From Blautia schinkii (GTDB taxonomy: Bacteria > Bacillota > Clostridia > Lachnospirales > Lachnospiraceae), in contig NZ_JAAWUO010000010.1 of the NCBI RefSeq assembly GCF_013304825.1, positions 1 to 64,000 on the forward strand: a DNA stretch of 64,000 bases, written 5' to 3'. The translations under genes and the position numbers were made by a program. The notes under the pieces were generated by a model. The model was not told the origin of the DNA. It worked only from the letters and a program-made list of their open reading frames with translations, and did not search any database. Below, piece after piece: positions 8,878 through 17,804 of the stretch; the first letter of the stretch is position 1, and each line of letters begins with the position of its first letter.

Positions 8878-9474
8878 TTAAAGTTCCACTCTTCCCTCAA
8901 GTGCACGGAGAAGTGTCACTTCATCAATGTATTCCAGGTCGCCGCCCACCGGAACTCCACTGGCAATACGGCTGACCTTGATCCCTGTGGGCTTGATCAG
9001 CTTACTGATATACATCGCTGTTGTCTCGCCTTCAAGACTTGAGTTGGTCGCCACGATCACTTCCTTTACATCTCCCTGAAGACGTGTCATCAGCTCTTTC
9101 AGCTTGATATCATCCGGTCCGATTCCCAGCATCGGGGAGATCGCACCATGAAGCACATGGTAAACACCGTCAAATTTTCCGGTTTTTTCGTAGGCTGCCA
9201 GATCTCTTGTGTTCTCAACTACCATGATGGTGCTGTGATCACGTTTCGGATTGGCACAGATGGGACAAAGTTCCTGATCTGTCAGTGTGTAGCAGCATTT
9301 GCAGTACTGAACATTCTGCCTTGCATCCGTGATGGAAGAAGTCAGCTGCTCCACCTGGTCTTTCGGCATGTTCATGATATGAAACGCAAGACGCTGTGCG
9401 GATTTGGCTCCGATTCCCGGAAGATGGGATAGCTGCTCAATAAGTTTATTGATATGGCTGCTGTAATATTCCAT
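8878..9474 (-). CDS. recR: recombination protein RecR
   Basis: 198 aa, the standard RecR length. Visible are the N-terminal HhH region (LSHLPGIGAKSAQRLAFH), the four-cysteine zinc finger (CKCCYTLTDQELCPIC), the Toprim domain (MVVENTRDLAAYE) and the C-terminal Walker-B-like end (GVPVGGDLEYIDEVTLLRAL). RecR with RecO loads RecA at gapped DNA. It abuts ybaB (the ATG of recR ends at 9474, where ybaB stops) in the conserved dnaX-ybaB-recR order. Confidence 0.97.
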   Translation of the reverse strand: MEYYSSHINKLIEQLSHLPGIGAKSAQRLAFHIMNMPKDQVEQLTSSITDARQNVQYCKCCYTLTDQELCPICANPKRDHSTIMVVENTRDLAAYEKTGKFDGVYHVLHGAISPMLGIGPDDIKLKELMTRLQGDVKEVIVATNSSLEGETTAMYISKLIKPTGIKVSRIASGVPVGGDLEYIDEVTLLRALEGRVEL

Positions 9475-9830
9475 CAGAAAGGAAGGCCTCCGCCCAGTCC
9501 TCCAAGACCACCTGTAAGTTTAGACATAACTGCCGCAGACTCAGACTCAACCTGACGAAGAGCTTCGTTGGTTGCTGCTGCAATCATATCCTCAAGCATC
9601 TCGATATCATCCGGATCTACAGCTTCCTCGGAAAGTGTAACTTTTGTTACTTCACGTTTTCCGGAAACAGTAACGGAAACAGCTCCGCCGCCTACTGTTG
9701 CTGTGAATTCTTTTTCCTCGAGAGCCTTCTGGTTCTCTTCCATCTGGCGCTGCATTTTCTGCGCCTGCTTCATTAGATTGTTCATATTCCCCGGCATACC
9801 CATACCTGGGAATCCACCTCTTTTTGCCAT
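9474..9830 (-). CDS. YbaB/EbfC family DNA-binding protein
   Basis: 118 aa, starting with a Gly/Met-rich segment (MAKRGGFPGMGMPGNMNNLM), then KQAQKMQRQMEENQKALEEKEFTA and the VTVSGKREVTKVTLSEEAVDP core of the YbaB/EbfC nucleoid-associated family. The protein forms a tweezer-like dimer that binds DNA. It lies between dnaX and recR, the classic arrangement, and overlaps recR by a base. Confidence 0.95.
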   Translation of the reverse strand: MAKRGGFPGMGMPGNMNNLMKQAQKMQRQMEENQKALEEKEFTATVGGGAVSVTVSGKREVTKVTLSEEAVDPDDIEMLEDMIAAATNEALRQVESESAAVMSKLTGGLGGLGGGLPF

Positions 9831-9856
9831 AAAAAAGTCCTCCTGATTTTTTTAAT

Positions 9857-11479
9857 TTATACTTCGTCGTCCGGGTCTTCTTCCACTACGATATCCATAT
9901 GGATGTTCTCCCGGAGTGCATCGTCTACTGTGATCTGTGCGAGATTGGTATGCTGATGTTTATTGGCTACCAGCATATGTATCTCAACTTTTTTCCCTGT
10001 GCGGGCTGCGATAATGTCCTGAAGCTCCTGCTGGGCTTCCGGATTATCCACATAATTCTGTCCCAGAAAATCCTGAAATTCCACAAAAAGTACGGGATCT
10101 CCGGTCTCTCCGTTATACTTGGGGATTGCTCTCTGCAGTGACTGTTTAAAAAGTCCTGTTGTCTGCCCCACAATGGCACGCCATCCTGCAACGATCTTCT
10201 GAAGATCCTCCGGTGCTGCTTTCTGTGGTGCCGGCTGCTGACTCTGCACTGCACTGCCTGCTGCCATTCCCGGTTCCTGTGCTGCTCCGTCACCGCCATC
10301 GCGGACGATCACCTGCTGAACAGGACGTTCTTCGATCTGTTTCTCCAGAACACGGATACGGTCCAGAACGGAGTCCAGATTGGTCTCCATAGCCGGCCTG
10401 CAAAGCTTGATCAGTGCGATCTCCACCAGTACTCTCTTCTGACTTGCAAAACGGATCTGGTTTGACAGATCAGAAAAAATACGGATATACCGCATCAGTG
10501 TCTCCACATCTGTCATCTCACTCTCTTCCTTAAGAAGCTTCAGATTTTCAGAAGAAACATCGATCGCATCTTCCGGATTCCCGGAAGTTTTTACAAGGAG
10601 GAGATTACGCATATACCAGGTAAAATCCGTCACAAACTGTCCAAGCTCACGACCTCCTGTGATCAGATCCTCCAGCACATGGATGGAACCTGTCACATCT
10701 CCTCCGAGAACTTTTCGGAGAAGCTTGCTGAATACCTCGGTATCTACAGCTCCCAGTACATCCAGGACTTTATCATAGGTAAGAACCTGTCCCAGATAAA
10801 AAGAGATGCACTGATCCAGAAGACTTAAGGCATCTCGCATGGAACCGTCGCCTTTTTTTGCCACATAGCGCACTGCCTTCTCCTCTGCTTCCACCCCCTC
10901 TGCTTTCAGAAGTTCGGAAAGCCTGGCTGCTATGGTGTCAATAGAAATCCTATGGAAATCATAACGCTGACATCTGGATAAAATGGTGATCGGGATCTTA
11001 TGTGCTTCTGTTGTCGCAAGAATAAAAATAACATAGGAGGGCGGCTCTTCCAGTGTTTTCAGAAGAGCGTTAAATGCTCCTGTTGAGAGCATATGCACCT
11101 CGTCGATGATGTAAACCTTGTATTTCCCCTCTGTAGGACGGTAGGCTACCTCCTCGCGGATCTCACGGATGTTGTCAACACCATTGTTGGATGCGGCATC
11201 AATCTCGATCACATTCATAGCGGTTCCTGCCTGGATGGCCTTGCACATGGCACATTCATTGCAGGGACTGCCATTTACAGGATGTTCGCAGTTTACTGCC
11301 TTCGCTAGGATCTTCGCAACCGTAGTCTTACCGGTACCTCTGGTTCCGCAGAACAGGTATGCGTGTCCAATACGGTTGGCCTTGATCTGGTTGGTCAGTG
11401 TTGTCACGATATGATCCTGGCCTTTTACATCGTCGAAATTATCAGGACGAAATTTACGGTAAAGAGCAGTATAACTCAT
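9857..11479 (-). CDS. dnaX: DNA polymerase III subunit gamma/tau
   Basis: 540 aa. AAA+ clamp-loader core: Walker A GTRGTGKTTVAK (about 45-56), a zinc module with four Cys (CEHPVNGSPCNECAMC), Walker B IIDEVHML, sensor 1 LATTEAHKI and the SRCQ arginine finger. Residues from about 400 onward form the Gln/Pro/Ala-rich linker and tau-type C-terminus. It loads the sliding clamp and links the replicase to the helicase. RBS AAGGAG precedes the ATG. First gene of the dnaX-ybaB-recR group. Confidence 0.97.
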   Translation of the reverse strand: MSYTALYRKFRPDNFDDVKGQDHIVTTLTNQIKANRIGHAYLFCGTRGTGKTTVAKILAKAVNCEHPVNGSPCNECAMCKAIQAGTAMNVIEIDAASNNGVDNIREIREEVAYRPTEGKYKVYIIDEVHMLSTGAFNALLKTLEEPPSYVIFILATTEAHKIPITILSRCQRYDFHRISIDTIAARLSELLKAEGVEAEEKAVRYVAKKGDGSMRDALSLLDQCISFYLGQVLTYDKVLDVLGAVDTEVFSKLLRKVLGGDVTGSIHVLEDLITGGRELGQFVTDFTWYMRNLLLVKTSGNPEDAIDVSSENLKLLKEESEMTDVETLMRYIRIFSDLSNQIRFASQKRVLVEIALIKLCRPAMETNLDSVLDRIRVLEKQIEERPVQQVIVRDGGDGAAQEPGMAAGSAVQSQQPAPQKAAPEDLQKIVAGWRAIVGQTTGLFKQSLQRAIPKYNGETGDPVLFVEFQDFLGQNYVDNPEAQQELQDIIAARTGKKVEIHMLVANKHQHTNLAQITVDDALRENIHMDIVVEEDPDDEV

Positions 11480-11506
11480 AAAACACTCCTTCTCTTCGCC
11501 ACAGTC

Positions 11507-11528
11507 GCCGCGGAAAGACTTCCGCGGC
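11507..11528 (-). terminator. GC-rich hairpin between pfkA and dnaX
   Basis: GCCGCGGAA (11507-11515) pairs perfectly with TTCCGCGGC (11520-11528) around a 4-nt loop. There is no T-run on either side, so it may attenuate or protect a transcript end rather than act as a classic intrinsic terminator. Confidence 0.45.
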
Positions 11529-11545
11529 GGCCATATGACTTATAA

Positions 11546-12628
11546 TTAATCACCAAAACTGATTCCAATCTGTTTGGCTGCTTTTACAAGCTGATCTTTC
11601 GGTGATACCATCTTCAGCTTGCCTGCACATTCAGCAAGAGGAACACGTTTGATCTTTCCGTTGATAACACCGATCATGATACCATATTCCTCATCCATGA
11701 TAGCCTGTGCTGCGCCTGCACCGATCCTTGTAGAAAGAACGCGGTCATATGCACATGGTTCTCCGCCTCGCTGCATATGTCCCGGAACTGTGATACGTAC
11801 CTCACTTCCGGTTACTGCCTGGATCTGATCTGCGATCTCATAGGATACAGACGGATATTTCTTCACTCTCTCTGTCAGTTTCTCTTTGTATTTCTTCTTC
11901 GGAAGCTCCGCATCTTCTTTGGAAATGGCTCCCTCAGCTACTGCAAGAATGGTAAAACGCTTGCCTGCCTTGTTGCGTTTCTGGATAGCTTCTGCAACCT
12001 TGTTGATATCGTATGGGATCTCCGGGATCAGGATAACGTCTGCGCCACCTGCAACACCAGCATTCAGTGTAAGGCTTCCTACCTTGTGTCCCATGATCTC
12101 AACGATAAATACGCGTCCGTGGGATGCTGCTGTTGTATGGATGCAGTCAATGGCATTGGTTGCAATCTCCAGTGCACTCTGGAAACCGAATGTCATGTCT
12201 GTGCCCCAGATATCGTTATCAATGGTCTTCGGAAGATGGATGATATTCAGTCCCTCTTCACGGAGAAGATTGGCTGTTTTCTGTGTGCCGTTTCCACCGA
12301 GGATCACGAGACAGTCGAGACAGAGCTTATAATAAGTCTGTTTCATGGCCTCAACCTTATCCAGCCCCTTCTCATCCGGTACACGCATCAGTTTAAACGG
12401 CTGTCTGGATGTTCCCAGGATGGTACCGCCCTGTGTCAGGATTCCGGAAAAATCCTTAGCTGTGAGCATACGGTATTTCCCGTAGATCAGTCCCTTGTAG
12501 CCATCATCAAATCCGTATACCTCGAGGTTCTCAACGCTGTTGCTCAGTCCTTTTACAACGCCTCTCATGGTCGCATTCAGTGCCTGACAGTCACCGCCGC
12601 TTGTCAGCAGGCCGATTCTTTTAATCAT
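11546..12628 (-). CDS. pfkA: 6-phosphofructokinase
   Basis: 360 aa when started at the ATG at 12628, which has GGAGG five bases upstream; a longer upstream reading adds 11 residues but lacks a site. Motifs: LLTSGGDCQALNATMRG (phosphate loop), GGNGTQKTA, PKTIDNDIWGTDMTFGFQ with the catalytic Asp, IVEIMGHKVGSLTLNAG and MQRGGEP. It makes fructose-1,6-bisphosphate in glycolysis. The GGDCxxLN loop and the Lys in PKTIDND are features shared with PPi-type and atypical enzymes, while Gly in GGNGT favours ATP; the donor is therefore uncertain. Confidence 0.92.
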   Translation of the reverse strand: MIKRIGLLTSGGDCQALNATMRGVVKGLSNSVENLEVYGFDDGYKGLIYGKYRMLTAKDFSGILTQGGTILGTSRQPFKLMRVPDEKGLDKVEAMKQTYYKLCLDCLVILGGNGTQKTANLLREEGLNIIHLPKTIDNDIWGTDMTFGFQSALEIATNAIDCIHTTAASHGRVFIVEIMGHKVGSLTLNAGVAGGADVILIPEIPYDINKVAEAIQKRNKAGKRFTILAVAEGAISKEDAELPKKKYKEKLTERVKKYPSVSYEIADQIQAVTGSEVRITVPGHMQRGGEPCAYDRVLSTRIGAGAAQAIMDEEYGIMIGVINGKIKRVPLAECAGKLKMVSPKDQLVKAAKQIGISFGD

Positions 12629-12767
12629 AGCGTCCTCCATTCTGTGCTCTCTTATGTGCACATTTTATTTGTTGCTGTCCGTTACAGTAAACCGGCATTT
12701 CTGCGGATCTTTTCCTGCAAAACAGCTCCATTGCTTTCTCTTCTTACAGAGCTTTACACATTATAAT

Positions 12768-12796
12768 ATTATAAAGCATTTTCAGTCCGCATACAA
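12768..12796 (-). promoter_or_regulatory. promoter for pfkA
   Basis: Minus strand: TTGTAT (12791-12796), 17-bp spacer, TATAAT (12768-12773). It gives a leader of about 135 nt before pfkA. The rest of 12629-12930 holds no gene. Confidence 0.6.
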
Positions 12797-12831
12797 TAGC
12801 CAAAAAAGCCTGGAAATACAGAGTATATTTG

Positions 12832-12860
12832 TTGACTTTATTTGCTTCCGGTCGTAAAAT
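12832..12860 (+). promoter_or_regulatory. promoter for the secreted protein at 12931
   Basis: TTGACT (12832-12837), 17-bp spacer, TAAAAT (12855-12860), about 70 bp before the start codon. Back-to-back with the pfkA promoter. Confidence 0.7.
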
Positions 12861-12930
12861 ATAGCTATCAGTAAGTTTTGCAGGTTTACCATTTTTTATC
12901 AAAATTTATCTCAGAGGAAGGAGAAATTGT

Positions 12931-13686
12931 ATGAAAAATATTTTCAAGAAATTATCCTGCGCTTTACTGGCTGCAGCTATGATCTGCGCCATCACACCAT
13001 TTACTGCAAGTGCAGATTCCAGTTTCGTTCCACCGAAGACTCAGGTTTCCTACATGGGTGCCAAATCAAACTATTATGCATATGGTGTTATCCAGCTTTA
13101 CAATGTTCCAAGTAAATCAAGCATTTCAAAATCCAACATTAAGGTTATTTCCGGAAAGTCTGTCGTTTCCCTTGAAAGCCTTACCAAAGATGTATCCAGC
13201 GGCCGTACCGAATACTTCGCAAAAGGAGCTAAAGCTTATTCCTATTCTAACCACACTTACAGAATCGGTTACAATATGCTCAAGACCGGAACTGCCAAGA
13301 TTCAGTACAAGGTTGGACGCAAAACCTACTCCACCACAGTAAAGGTTCTTCCATACACCAACCCGCTCAAGAGCCTTACCGTAACAGGCGTTGGAAATCT
13401 TGCATCAAGATTCAGCAAAAACAGCTCTGCTTCCAACCTTCGGATCAAAAAAGCTCAAAGCAACGCCCTTATCAAATGTACTGCTGCAAGCGGCTGGAAG
13501 ATCGAGTCTATTTATTACTACAACAAAAAAACTGGTATTTCCCGCAATATTTACAGCAACAAAGGTGTTTCTTCCGTTACTCTTCACGCCGGAACTCTCG
13601 CAGCAAAACAGACTGGCTATATTTCAGTTAATCTGACCAATACCAAGACCGGTGGTTCACAGAACTGCTATATTGATCTCAGCTGA
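12931..13686 (+). CDS. secreted protein of unknown function
   Basis: 251 aa with a clear signal peptide: MKNIFKK, a hydrophobic core, and a cleavage site after about residue 28 (FTASADS). The mature part is beta-rich with many Ser, Tyr, Lys and Asn, e.g. TYRIGYNMLKTGTAKIQYKV and a second half with QTGYISVNLTN. This looks like two Ig-like or bacterial surface-type beta domains, but I do not recognise the family. A strong RBS (GGAAGGAG) and its own promoter and terminator make it a stand-alone gene. Confidence 0.8.
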   Translation: MKNIFKKLSCALLAAAMICAITPFTASADSSFVPPKTQVSYMGAKSNYYAYGVIQLYNVPSKSSISKSNIKVISGKSVVSLESLTKDVSSGRTEYFAKGAKAYSYSNHTYRIGYNMLKTGTAKIQYKVGRKTYSTTVKVLPYTNPLKSLTVTGVGNLASRFSKNSSASNLRIKKAQSNALIKCTAASGWKIESIYYYNKKTGISRNIYSNKGVSSVTLHAGTLAAKQTGYISVNLTNTKTGGSQNCYIDLS

Positions 13687-13738
13687 TCCTGTCATCCTTA
13701 CAAAACCTGCACATTTATACTGAATCTGTATTTTTTTC

Positions 13739-13778
13739 AGGAGCTCCCCTCTTAGCGACGGGGAGCTCCTTTTTTATT
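13739..13778 (+). terminator. intrinsic terminator of the secreted-protein gene
   Basis: AGGAGCTCCCC (13739-13749) pairs with GGGGAGCTCCT (13760-13770) and is followed by a T-rich tract. Confidence 0.92.
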
Positions 13779-13797
13779 TTTTTCCATGTATCGCGCC

Positions 13798-13826
13798 TTG
13801 ACAAATCCGGTTTAAGAGTCTATAAT
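13798..13826 (+). promoter_or_regulatory. promoter for the SRP RNA
   Basis: Consensus promoter: TTGACA (13798-13803), exactly 17 bp, TATAAT (13821-13826). The start would be near 13833, where the RNA begins. Confidence 0.9.
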
Positions 13827-13832
13827 TAAATT

Positions 13833-14096
13833 CCGCGCAGCCGGGGAGATAGCGGTGCCCTGTACCTGCAATCCGCTACAGCAGGGGTGATGCCAATCTG
13901 AGGCTTGTATCTTGTGGAGCAGCCCTCTATAAGTGGCGTTGACGTTTGGGTCTTACGCAACAGGAATCTGTGAACCGTGTCAGGGCAGGAATGCAGCAGC
14001 ACTAAGCAGAAGCTCTTGTGTGCCGTGAGGGTGCCTGGGCTGAGTTAACTGTAGAGGTAACGTCTGTGAGACCATTCCGAGGTGCGGCGCGCGTAA
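13833..14096 (+). ncRNA. ffs: signal recognition particle RNA (large, Firmicutes type)
   Basis: Helix 8 is diagnostic: GTCAGG, then a GGAA tetraloop closed by GCA/TGC, then AGCAGCAC (13979-14005). The 5' part (GGTGCCCTGTACC, CTACAGCAGGGGTGATGCC) matches the Alu domain seen in Bacillus-type 6S-like SRP RNAs. The 5' CCGCGC can pair with GTGCGG at about 14082, closing the molecule. About 265 nt, as in other Firmicutes. It binds Ffh and targets membrane proteins to the Sec system. Ends are approximate. Confidence 0.93.
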
Positions 14097-14128
14097 ATAA
14101 AGATTATAATGATCTCTATATAAACAGC

Positions 14129-14176
14129 ATTCCCGCCGGGTTCGTCATTTATGACTGATCCGGCGGGATTTTTTAT
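14129..14176 (+). terminator. terminator of the SRP RNA
   Basis: TCCCGCCGG (from 14131) pairs with CCGGCGGGA (to about 14168), followed by TTTTTT. Confidence 0.9.
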
Positions 14177-14201
14177 TTGCCTCTTCAAAAATCATGCATA
14201 C

Positions 14202-14240
14202 AAAAACCGCCGTATACTTCTGATATCATACGGCGGTTTT
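14202..14240 (-). terminator. terminator downstream of the YqeY gene
   Basis: AAAACCGCCGTAT pairs with ATACGGCGGTTTT (14228-14240). On the minus strand the stem is followed by a short T-run, so it can end the yqeY transcript; it may also act on the plus strand. Confidence 0.8.
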
Positions 14241-14315
14241 CTGCATACATGATAAGTCTTACTGGATCAAGCAAATATTTGCAGCTAAATCCAGGAACTT
14301 CCTTAATTTGGTTAA

Positions 14316-14753
14316 TTATTTACAATAGCCAGCAACTACCTGGTTGATCAGCTTGCCGTCCGCCTTGCCTTTCAGGTCGCCCATGACTGCTTTCATGATC
14401 TGGCCCTTGTTTCCTGTTGCAAGAACATCTGCAAATTTCTCTTCGATATAAGCTTTGATCTCAGCTTCATCCATCTGCTTCGGAGCATATTTTGCAATGA
14501 TGTCATATCTTGCCTGATACTCTTCTTTCAGGTCTGTACGGTCTGCAGGGCATGTATCGATCTGCTCTTTGGCTGTCTTCAGCTCTTTCAGGATAACTCT
14601 GTCTACCAGATCACCCTTGATGTCATCACGGCATCCCTCATCAATGGCAACTTTCTTCACTGCTGCGATCAATGCAGAAACTGCTTCCTTAGTTACCTTA
14701 TCCTTAGCCTTCATTGCTGCTACCATATCTTTTCTTAAAACTTCAAGTTCCAT
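14316..14753 (-). CDS. GatB/YqeY domain protein
   Basis: 145 aa from the ATG at 14753, which has GGAGG nine bases upstream; an upstream in-frame start adds 27 implausible residues. The protein has the helical YqeY layout: LRKDMVAAMKAKDKVTKEAVSALIAAVKKV, then YAPKQMDEAEIKAYIEE and MGDLKGKADGKLINQVV at the end, the segment related to the GatB tail that contacts tRNA. A role in tRNA-dependent amidation is suspected for the family but unproven. Confidence 0.9.
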   Translation of the reverse strand: MELEVLRKDMVAAMKAKDKVTKEAVSALIAAVKKVAIDEGCRDDIKGDLVDRVILKELKTAKEQIDTCPADRTDLKEEYQARYDIIAKYAPKQMDEAEIKAYIEEKFADVLATGNKGQIMKAVMGDLKGKADGKLINQVVAGYCK

Positions 14754-14886
14754 TATGTGATCCTCCATTTCTGCTGCTCCAATCCGGACAGCTCTCGTTT
14801 TATCTGAATGAAACCCCTTTCTCCGGAATCTCATTTATGATTTTATTTTGATATTTCCCTGTAATTCTGTCAAGAGAAAATATCTG

Positions 14887-15417
14887 CTACACCTGTCCTT
14901 CCTGCATCTGCTGCCCGACAAGGCGCTCTGCTTCCTGTTTTTTCAAAATTTTTGCCTGCTTCTTTTTTTCCCTCAGTTCCCTAAAAAACGCGGAAAGCAT
15001 TTCAGAGCATTCTTCTTCAAGAACGCCTTCTGTGATCTTTACCTGATGATTGAAACCTTCGATCTGCAAAAGATTCATAACAGAGCCTGCGCATCCTGCT
15101 TTCGGGTTCATGCAGCCGATCACTACTTCATCAATTCTGGACTGTACAAGAGCTCCGGAGCACATCTGGCAGGGCTCCAGGGTCACATACATGGTGCAGC
15201 CCTCCAGCCGCCAGTCGCCCAGCTTTTTGCTGGCTTTGCGGATAGCATTGAGTTCTGCATGGGATAGGGTATTCTTATCTGTATTGCGGCGGTTGTAGCC
15301 CCTGGCTATGATCTTGCCTTCGTATACGATCACACAGCCAATAGGCACTTCTTCCAATGCGCGGGCTTTTTTCGCCTGGCGTATCGCCTCTTTCATAAAA
15401 CGTTCCTGGTCTGTCAC
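14887..15417 (-). CDS. tadA: tRNA-specific adenosine deaminase TadA
   Basis: 176 aa. Zinc-dependent deaminase motifs: LSHAELNAI (His ligand and catalytic Glu) and TLEPCQMCSGA (two Cys ligands), preceded by EVPIGCVIVYEGKIIARGYN. It converts A34 to inosine in tRNA-Arg(ACG). A charged C-terminal tail (REKKKQAKILKKQEAE) extends a little beyond the usual ~155 aa. Region 15418-15585 upstream shows nothing else. Confidence 0.95.
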   Translation of the reverse strand: MTDQERFMKEAIRQAKKARALEEVPIGCVIVYEGKIIARGYNRRNTDKNTLSHAELNAIRKASKKLGDWRLEGCTMYVTLEPCQMCSGALVQSRIDEVVIGCMNPKAGCAGSVMNLLQIEGFNHQVKITEGVLEEECSEMLSAFFRELREKKKQAKILKKQEAERLVGQQMQEGQV

Positions 15418-15585
15418 GTTCGTTCCTCCTGTGTTTATGGTATTTCATACATTTATCCATTCGATTATATCTTTCCTCGTATTCGGTGTCAATCTGCCTC
15501 CAAATGCTCTCTTCATTCTCTTGATTTCATTTTTTTCACTGCTCAACGCTCCTGCCGCACAGCAAAGTCATATTACCCCTGACAT

Positions 15586-15626
15586 AAAAAAACACCGCAG
15601 GAATTTCTCATAGTAATTCCCGCAGC
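15586..15626 (-). terminator. terminator of the urease operon
   Basis: On the minus strand CTGCGGGAATT pairs with AAATTCCTGCGG, followed by TG and seven Ts (plus-strand A-run 15586-15592). It lies about 15 nt after the ureD stop. Confidence 0.9.
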
Positions 15627-15640
15627 GTCTGCAATTCATC

Positions 15641-16435
15641 CTAATTATTCTCTTCAAAAATCGCCTTTATTTCCTCTGCTGTTTCCTGCAGCTTCTGTGC
15701 CCGATGTCCCAGAATACGGACAGCAAGATCTCCATGAACCAGCTGTGTTACACCGCCGGCACATTCCTTCTCATTTTCAAGAACTTCCCATATTTTTTCC
15801 TGCATATCGCAGACCGGTCCACTCAGAAAAATATTGGCCATGTGCGTATATCCTTCATACATGCCAAGCCCTTCCATGTCCATTTTATCAGGCTCATAGC
15901 GGGTATTATCGCGATAGATCAGTCTCCCGGCACGTCTGATATTTACCCTGGAGGCAAATTTACGATACAAAAACCGCTCAGCAGAAGCCTTTCTTCCACA
16001 GGAGATGATCTCCAGCAGAAAAAGTCCGGAGCTTTCATCTGCCAGATCAAATTCCATGGTGCTGTCAAAAGCAGACTGGGCATAGGGAATCACCGGCTGC
16101 GGATAATAATAAAAAACCGCATTTTTCTCCACCTTCGCCTTTACATGGCGGATAGCTTCCCCATCTTTCATCCTGTGGACTTTATCAAAGGACTGGGACA
16201 GAAATTCCAGCTCCGTTCCTTCTGCCACAAAAAAATCAAACTCCTGCCTGTCTCCTTCCATGATCCCCGCTGAAGCACAAAGCGGCATAACAGAGATCCC
16301 GCCGTTTTTCTTCGGAAAAGGATTCATGATCTTATAGGGGGCTGTAAAAGCCACATCTTCCACGATGGTTTTTCCTTCTCTGATGCCGGTTTTCAGAGAC
16401 AATCTGGAAAGTTTTCCGAATTTATTTTCTGTCAA
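15641..16435 (-). CDS. ureD: urease accessory protein UreD (UreH)
   Basis: 264 aa, slightly short for the family (about 270). UreD blocks include GGISVMPLCASAGIMEGDRQEFDFFVAEGTELEF, then KVHRMKDGEAIRHVKAKVEKNAVFYYYPQPVIPYAQSAF and DxDxxxxGMYEGYTHMANI-type C-terminal segments. UreD scaffolds UreF and UreG on apo-urease for nickel insertion. It is the last gene of the operon, 17 bp after ureG, and ends at a strong terminator. Confidence 0.93.
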   Translation of the reverse strand: MTENKFGKLSRLSLKTGIREGKTIVEDVAFTAPYKIMNPFPKKNGGISVMPLCASAGIMEGDRQEFDFFVAEGTELEFLSQSFDKVHRMKDGEAIRHVKAKVEKNAVFYYYPQPVIPYAQSAFDSTMEFDLADESSGLFLLEIISCGRKASAERFLYRKFASRVNIRRAGRLIYRDNTRYEPDKMDMEGLGMYEGYTHMANIFLSGPVCDMQEKIWEVLENEKECAGGVTQLVHGDLAVRILGHRAQKLQETAEEIKAIFEENN

Positions 16436-16452
16436 AGATCAGCCCGCCTTTC

Positions 16453-17061
16453 CTACATGTCTTCCAGAAGCACATTTTTTTTGATCCATTCCACAACAGT
16501 ATCTACCTGTTCATCACCACGGATATTTGTGAAAACAAATGGTCTTTCTCCTCTCATTTTTCTGGAATCCCGATCCATAACTTCAAGACTTGCGCCTACA
16601 TAAGGTGCAAGATCAATCTTGTTGATCACCAGAAGATCTGACCTTGTGATTCCAGGGCCGCCCTTTCGCGGGATCTTGTCTCCCTCAGCCACATCAATAA
16701 CAAAGATCGTAGCATCTACAAGCTCCGGACTGAATGTAGCAGAAAGGTTATCTCCGCCGCTCTCAATAAAAAGGATCTGGATATCCGGAAAACGCTCCAT
16801 CATCTCATCTACAGCCTCAAGATTCATGGACGCATCCTCACGGATAGCAGTATGAGGACATCCTCCTGTCTCCACGCCAATAATGCGCTCTACCGGAAGT
16901 ACACTGTTTTTTGCAAGAAACTGAGCATCTTCTTTGGTGTAAATGTCATTCGTGATAACACCAATGCTGTAATCTTTTGCCATTTTTCTTGACAAAGCCT
17001 CGATCAAAGCTGTTTTACCGGAACCTACCGGTCCGGCAACACCGATTTTTACATATGACAT
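16453..17061 (-). CDS. ureG: urease accessory GTPase UreG
   Basis: 202 aa. P-loop [14 protein letters not shown], the nickel-binding CPH motif in [17 protein letters not shown], the [13 protein letters not shown]-type switch ([22 protein letters not shown]) and the [20 protein letters not shown] guanine-binding segment. GTP hydrolysis by UreG drives nickel delivery to urease with UreD, UreE and UreF. RBS GAGGAG precedes the ATG. Confidence 0.97.
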   Translation of the reverse strand: MSYVKIGVAGPVGSGKTALIEALSRKMAKDYSIGVITNDIYTKEDAQFLAKNSVLPVERIIGVETGGCPHTAIREDASMNLEAVDEMMERFPDIQILFIESGGDNLSATFSPELVDATIFVIDVAEGDKIPRKGGPGITRSDLLVINKIDLAPYVGASLEVMDRDSRKMRGERPFVFTNIRGDEQVDTVVEWIKKNVLLEDM

Positions 17062-17081
17062 AAAAAATTACTCCTCTCTGT

Positions 17082-17795
17082 TTACGACATATAAAGTCTG
17101 GAATAAAGCTTCTCGTGCTGGATTCCCCGAATATCGAATCCTGGTGCCGACAGACAAAGATCATCTTCCGTACAGTCCAAAATATAGGACAGTATATTTT
17201 CAAACTCTTCATAACATCCGCAGAGAAGCTTCTGCCCTGCGCTCTGACTCAGCGGAATGGTTTTTACACAGTTTGTCACCATTGCAGAGGTCTGGGCATA
17301 GAGATAATGATACAGGGTTTCCTCTTCTTCGATTCCCATTGCTGCACAAAAAACCCCATATGCGCAGCAATGGCTTACAGGCTTCCCCCTCCGGGCTTCC
17401 AGATATTCTTCAAAGATTTCCCTTTTTTCCATGGGAATATTTTCCTGGGGCAGTTTACAGATTGTCTTTGTAAAACGGGATCCCATTTTTCTGGATGCTT
17501 CCCTCTGCTCCATGGGGATCCTAGATGCCCCAAGGAGCTCCTCCAAATTATCCAGTGCCGCCACATTTTCCTTCAGTGCATACTCGTAAGCCAGACGTAC
17601 TCCAAGAAGATCGGTGCAGGCCAGGTTCAATTTCAGTTTTCTTCTGATATAGTCTTCCGCTGTTTTTTCATCGTGCACAATACCCTGCTGGATATAGGTT
17701 TCCAGTCCCTGAGAATGTGAGTAGCCTCCTATGGGAAAAAGCGCATCATTTACCTGCAGAAGAAAAAAACGGCGGATTTCTTTTATTTTATCCAT
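17082..17795 (-). CDS. ureF: urease accessory protein UreF
   Basis: 237 aa, all-helical as expected. Signature GGYSHSQGLETYIQQGIV near residue 22 and a C-terminal region ending GIQHEKLYSRLYMS. UreF acts with UreD as the gatekeeper that couples UreG GTPase activity to nickel insertion. 20 bp before ureG and 9 bp after ureE, part of one transcript. Confidence 0.93.
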   Translation of the reverse strand: MDKIKEIRRFFLLQVNDALFPIGGYSHSQGLETYIQQGIVHDEKTAEDYIRRKLKLNLACTDLLGVRLAYEYALKENVAALDNLEELLGASRIPMEQREASRKMGSRFTKTICKLPQENIPMEKREIFEEYLEARRGKPVSHCCAYGVFCAAMGIEEEETLYHYLYAQTSAMVTNCVKTIPLSQSAGQKLLCGCYEEFENILSYILDCTEDDLCLSAPGFDIRGIQHEKLYSRLYMS

Positions 17796-17804
17796 ATAAA
17801 TTCC

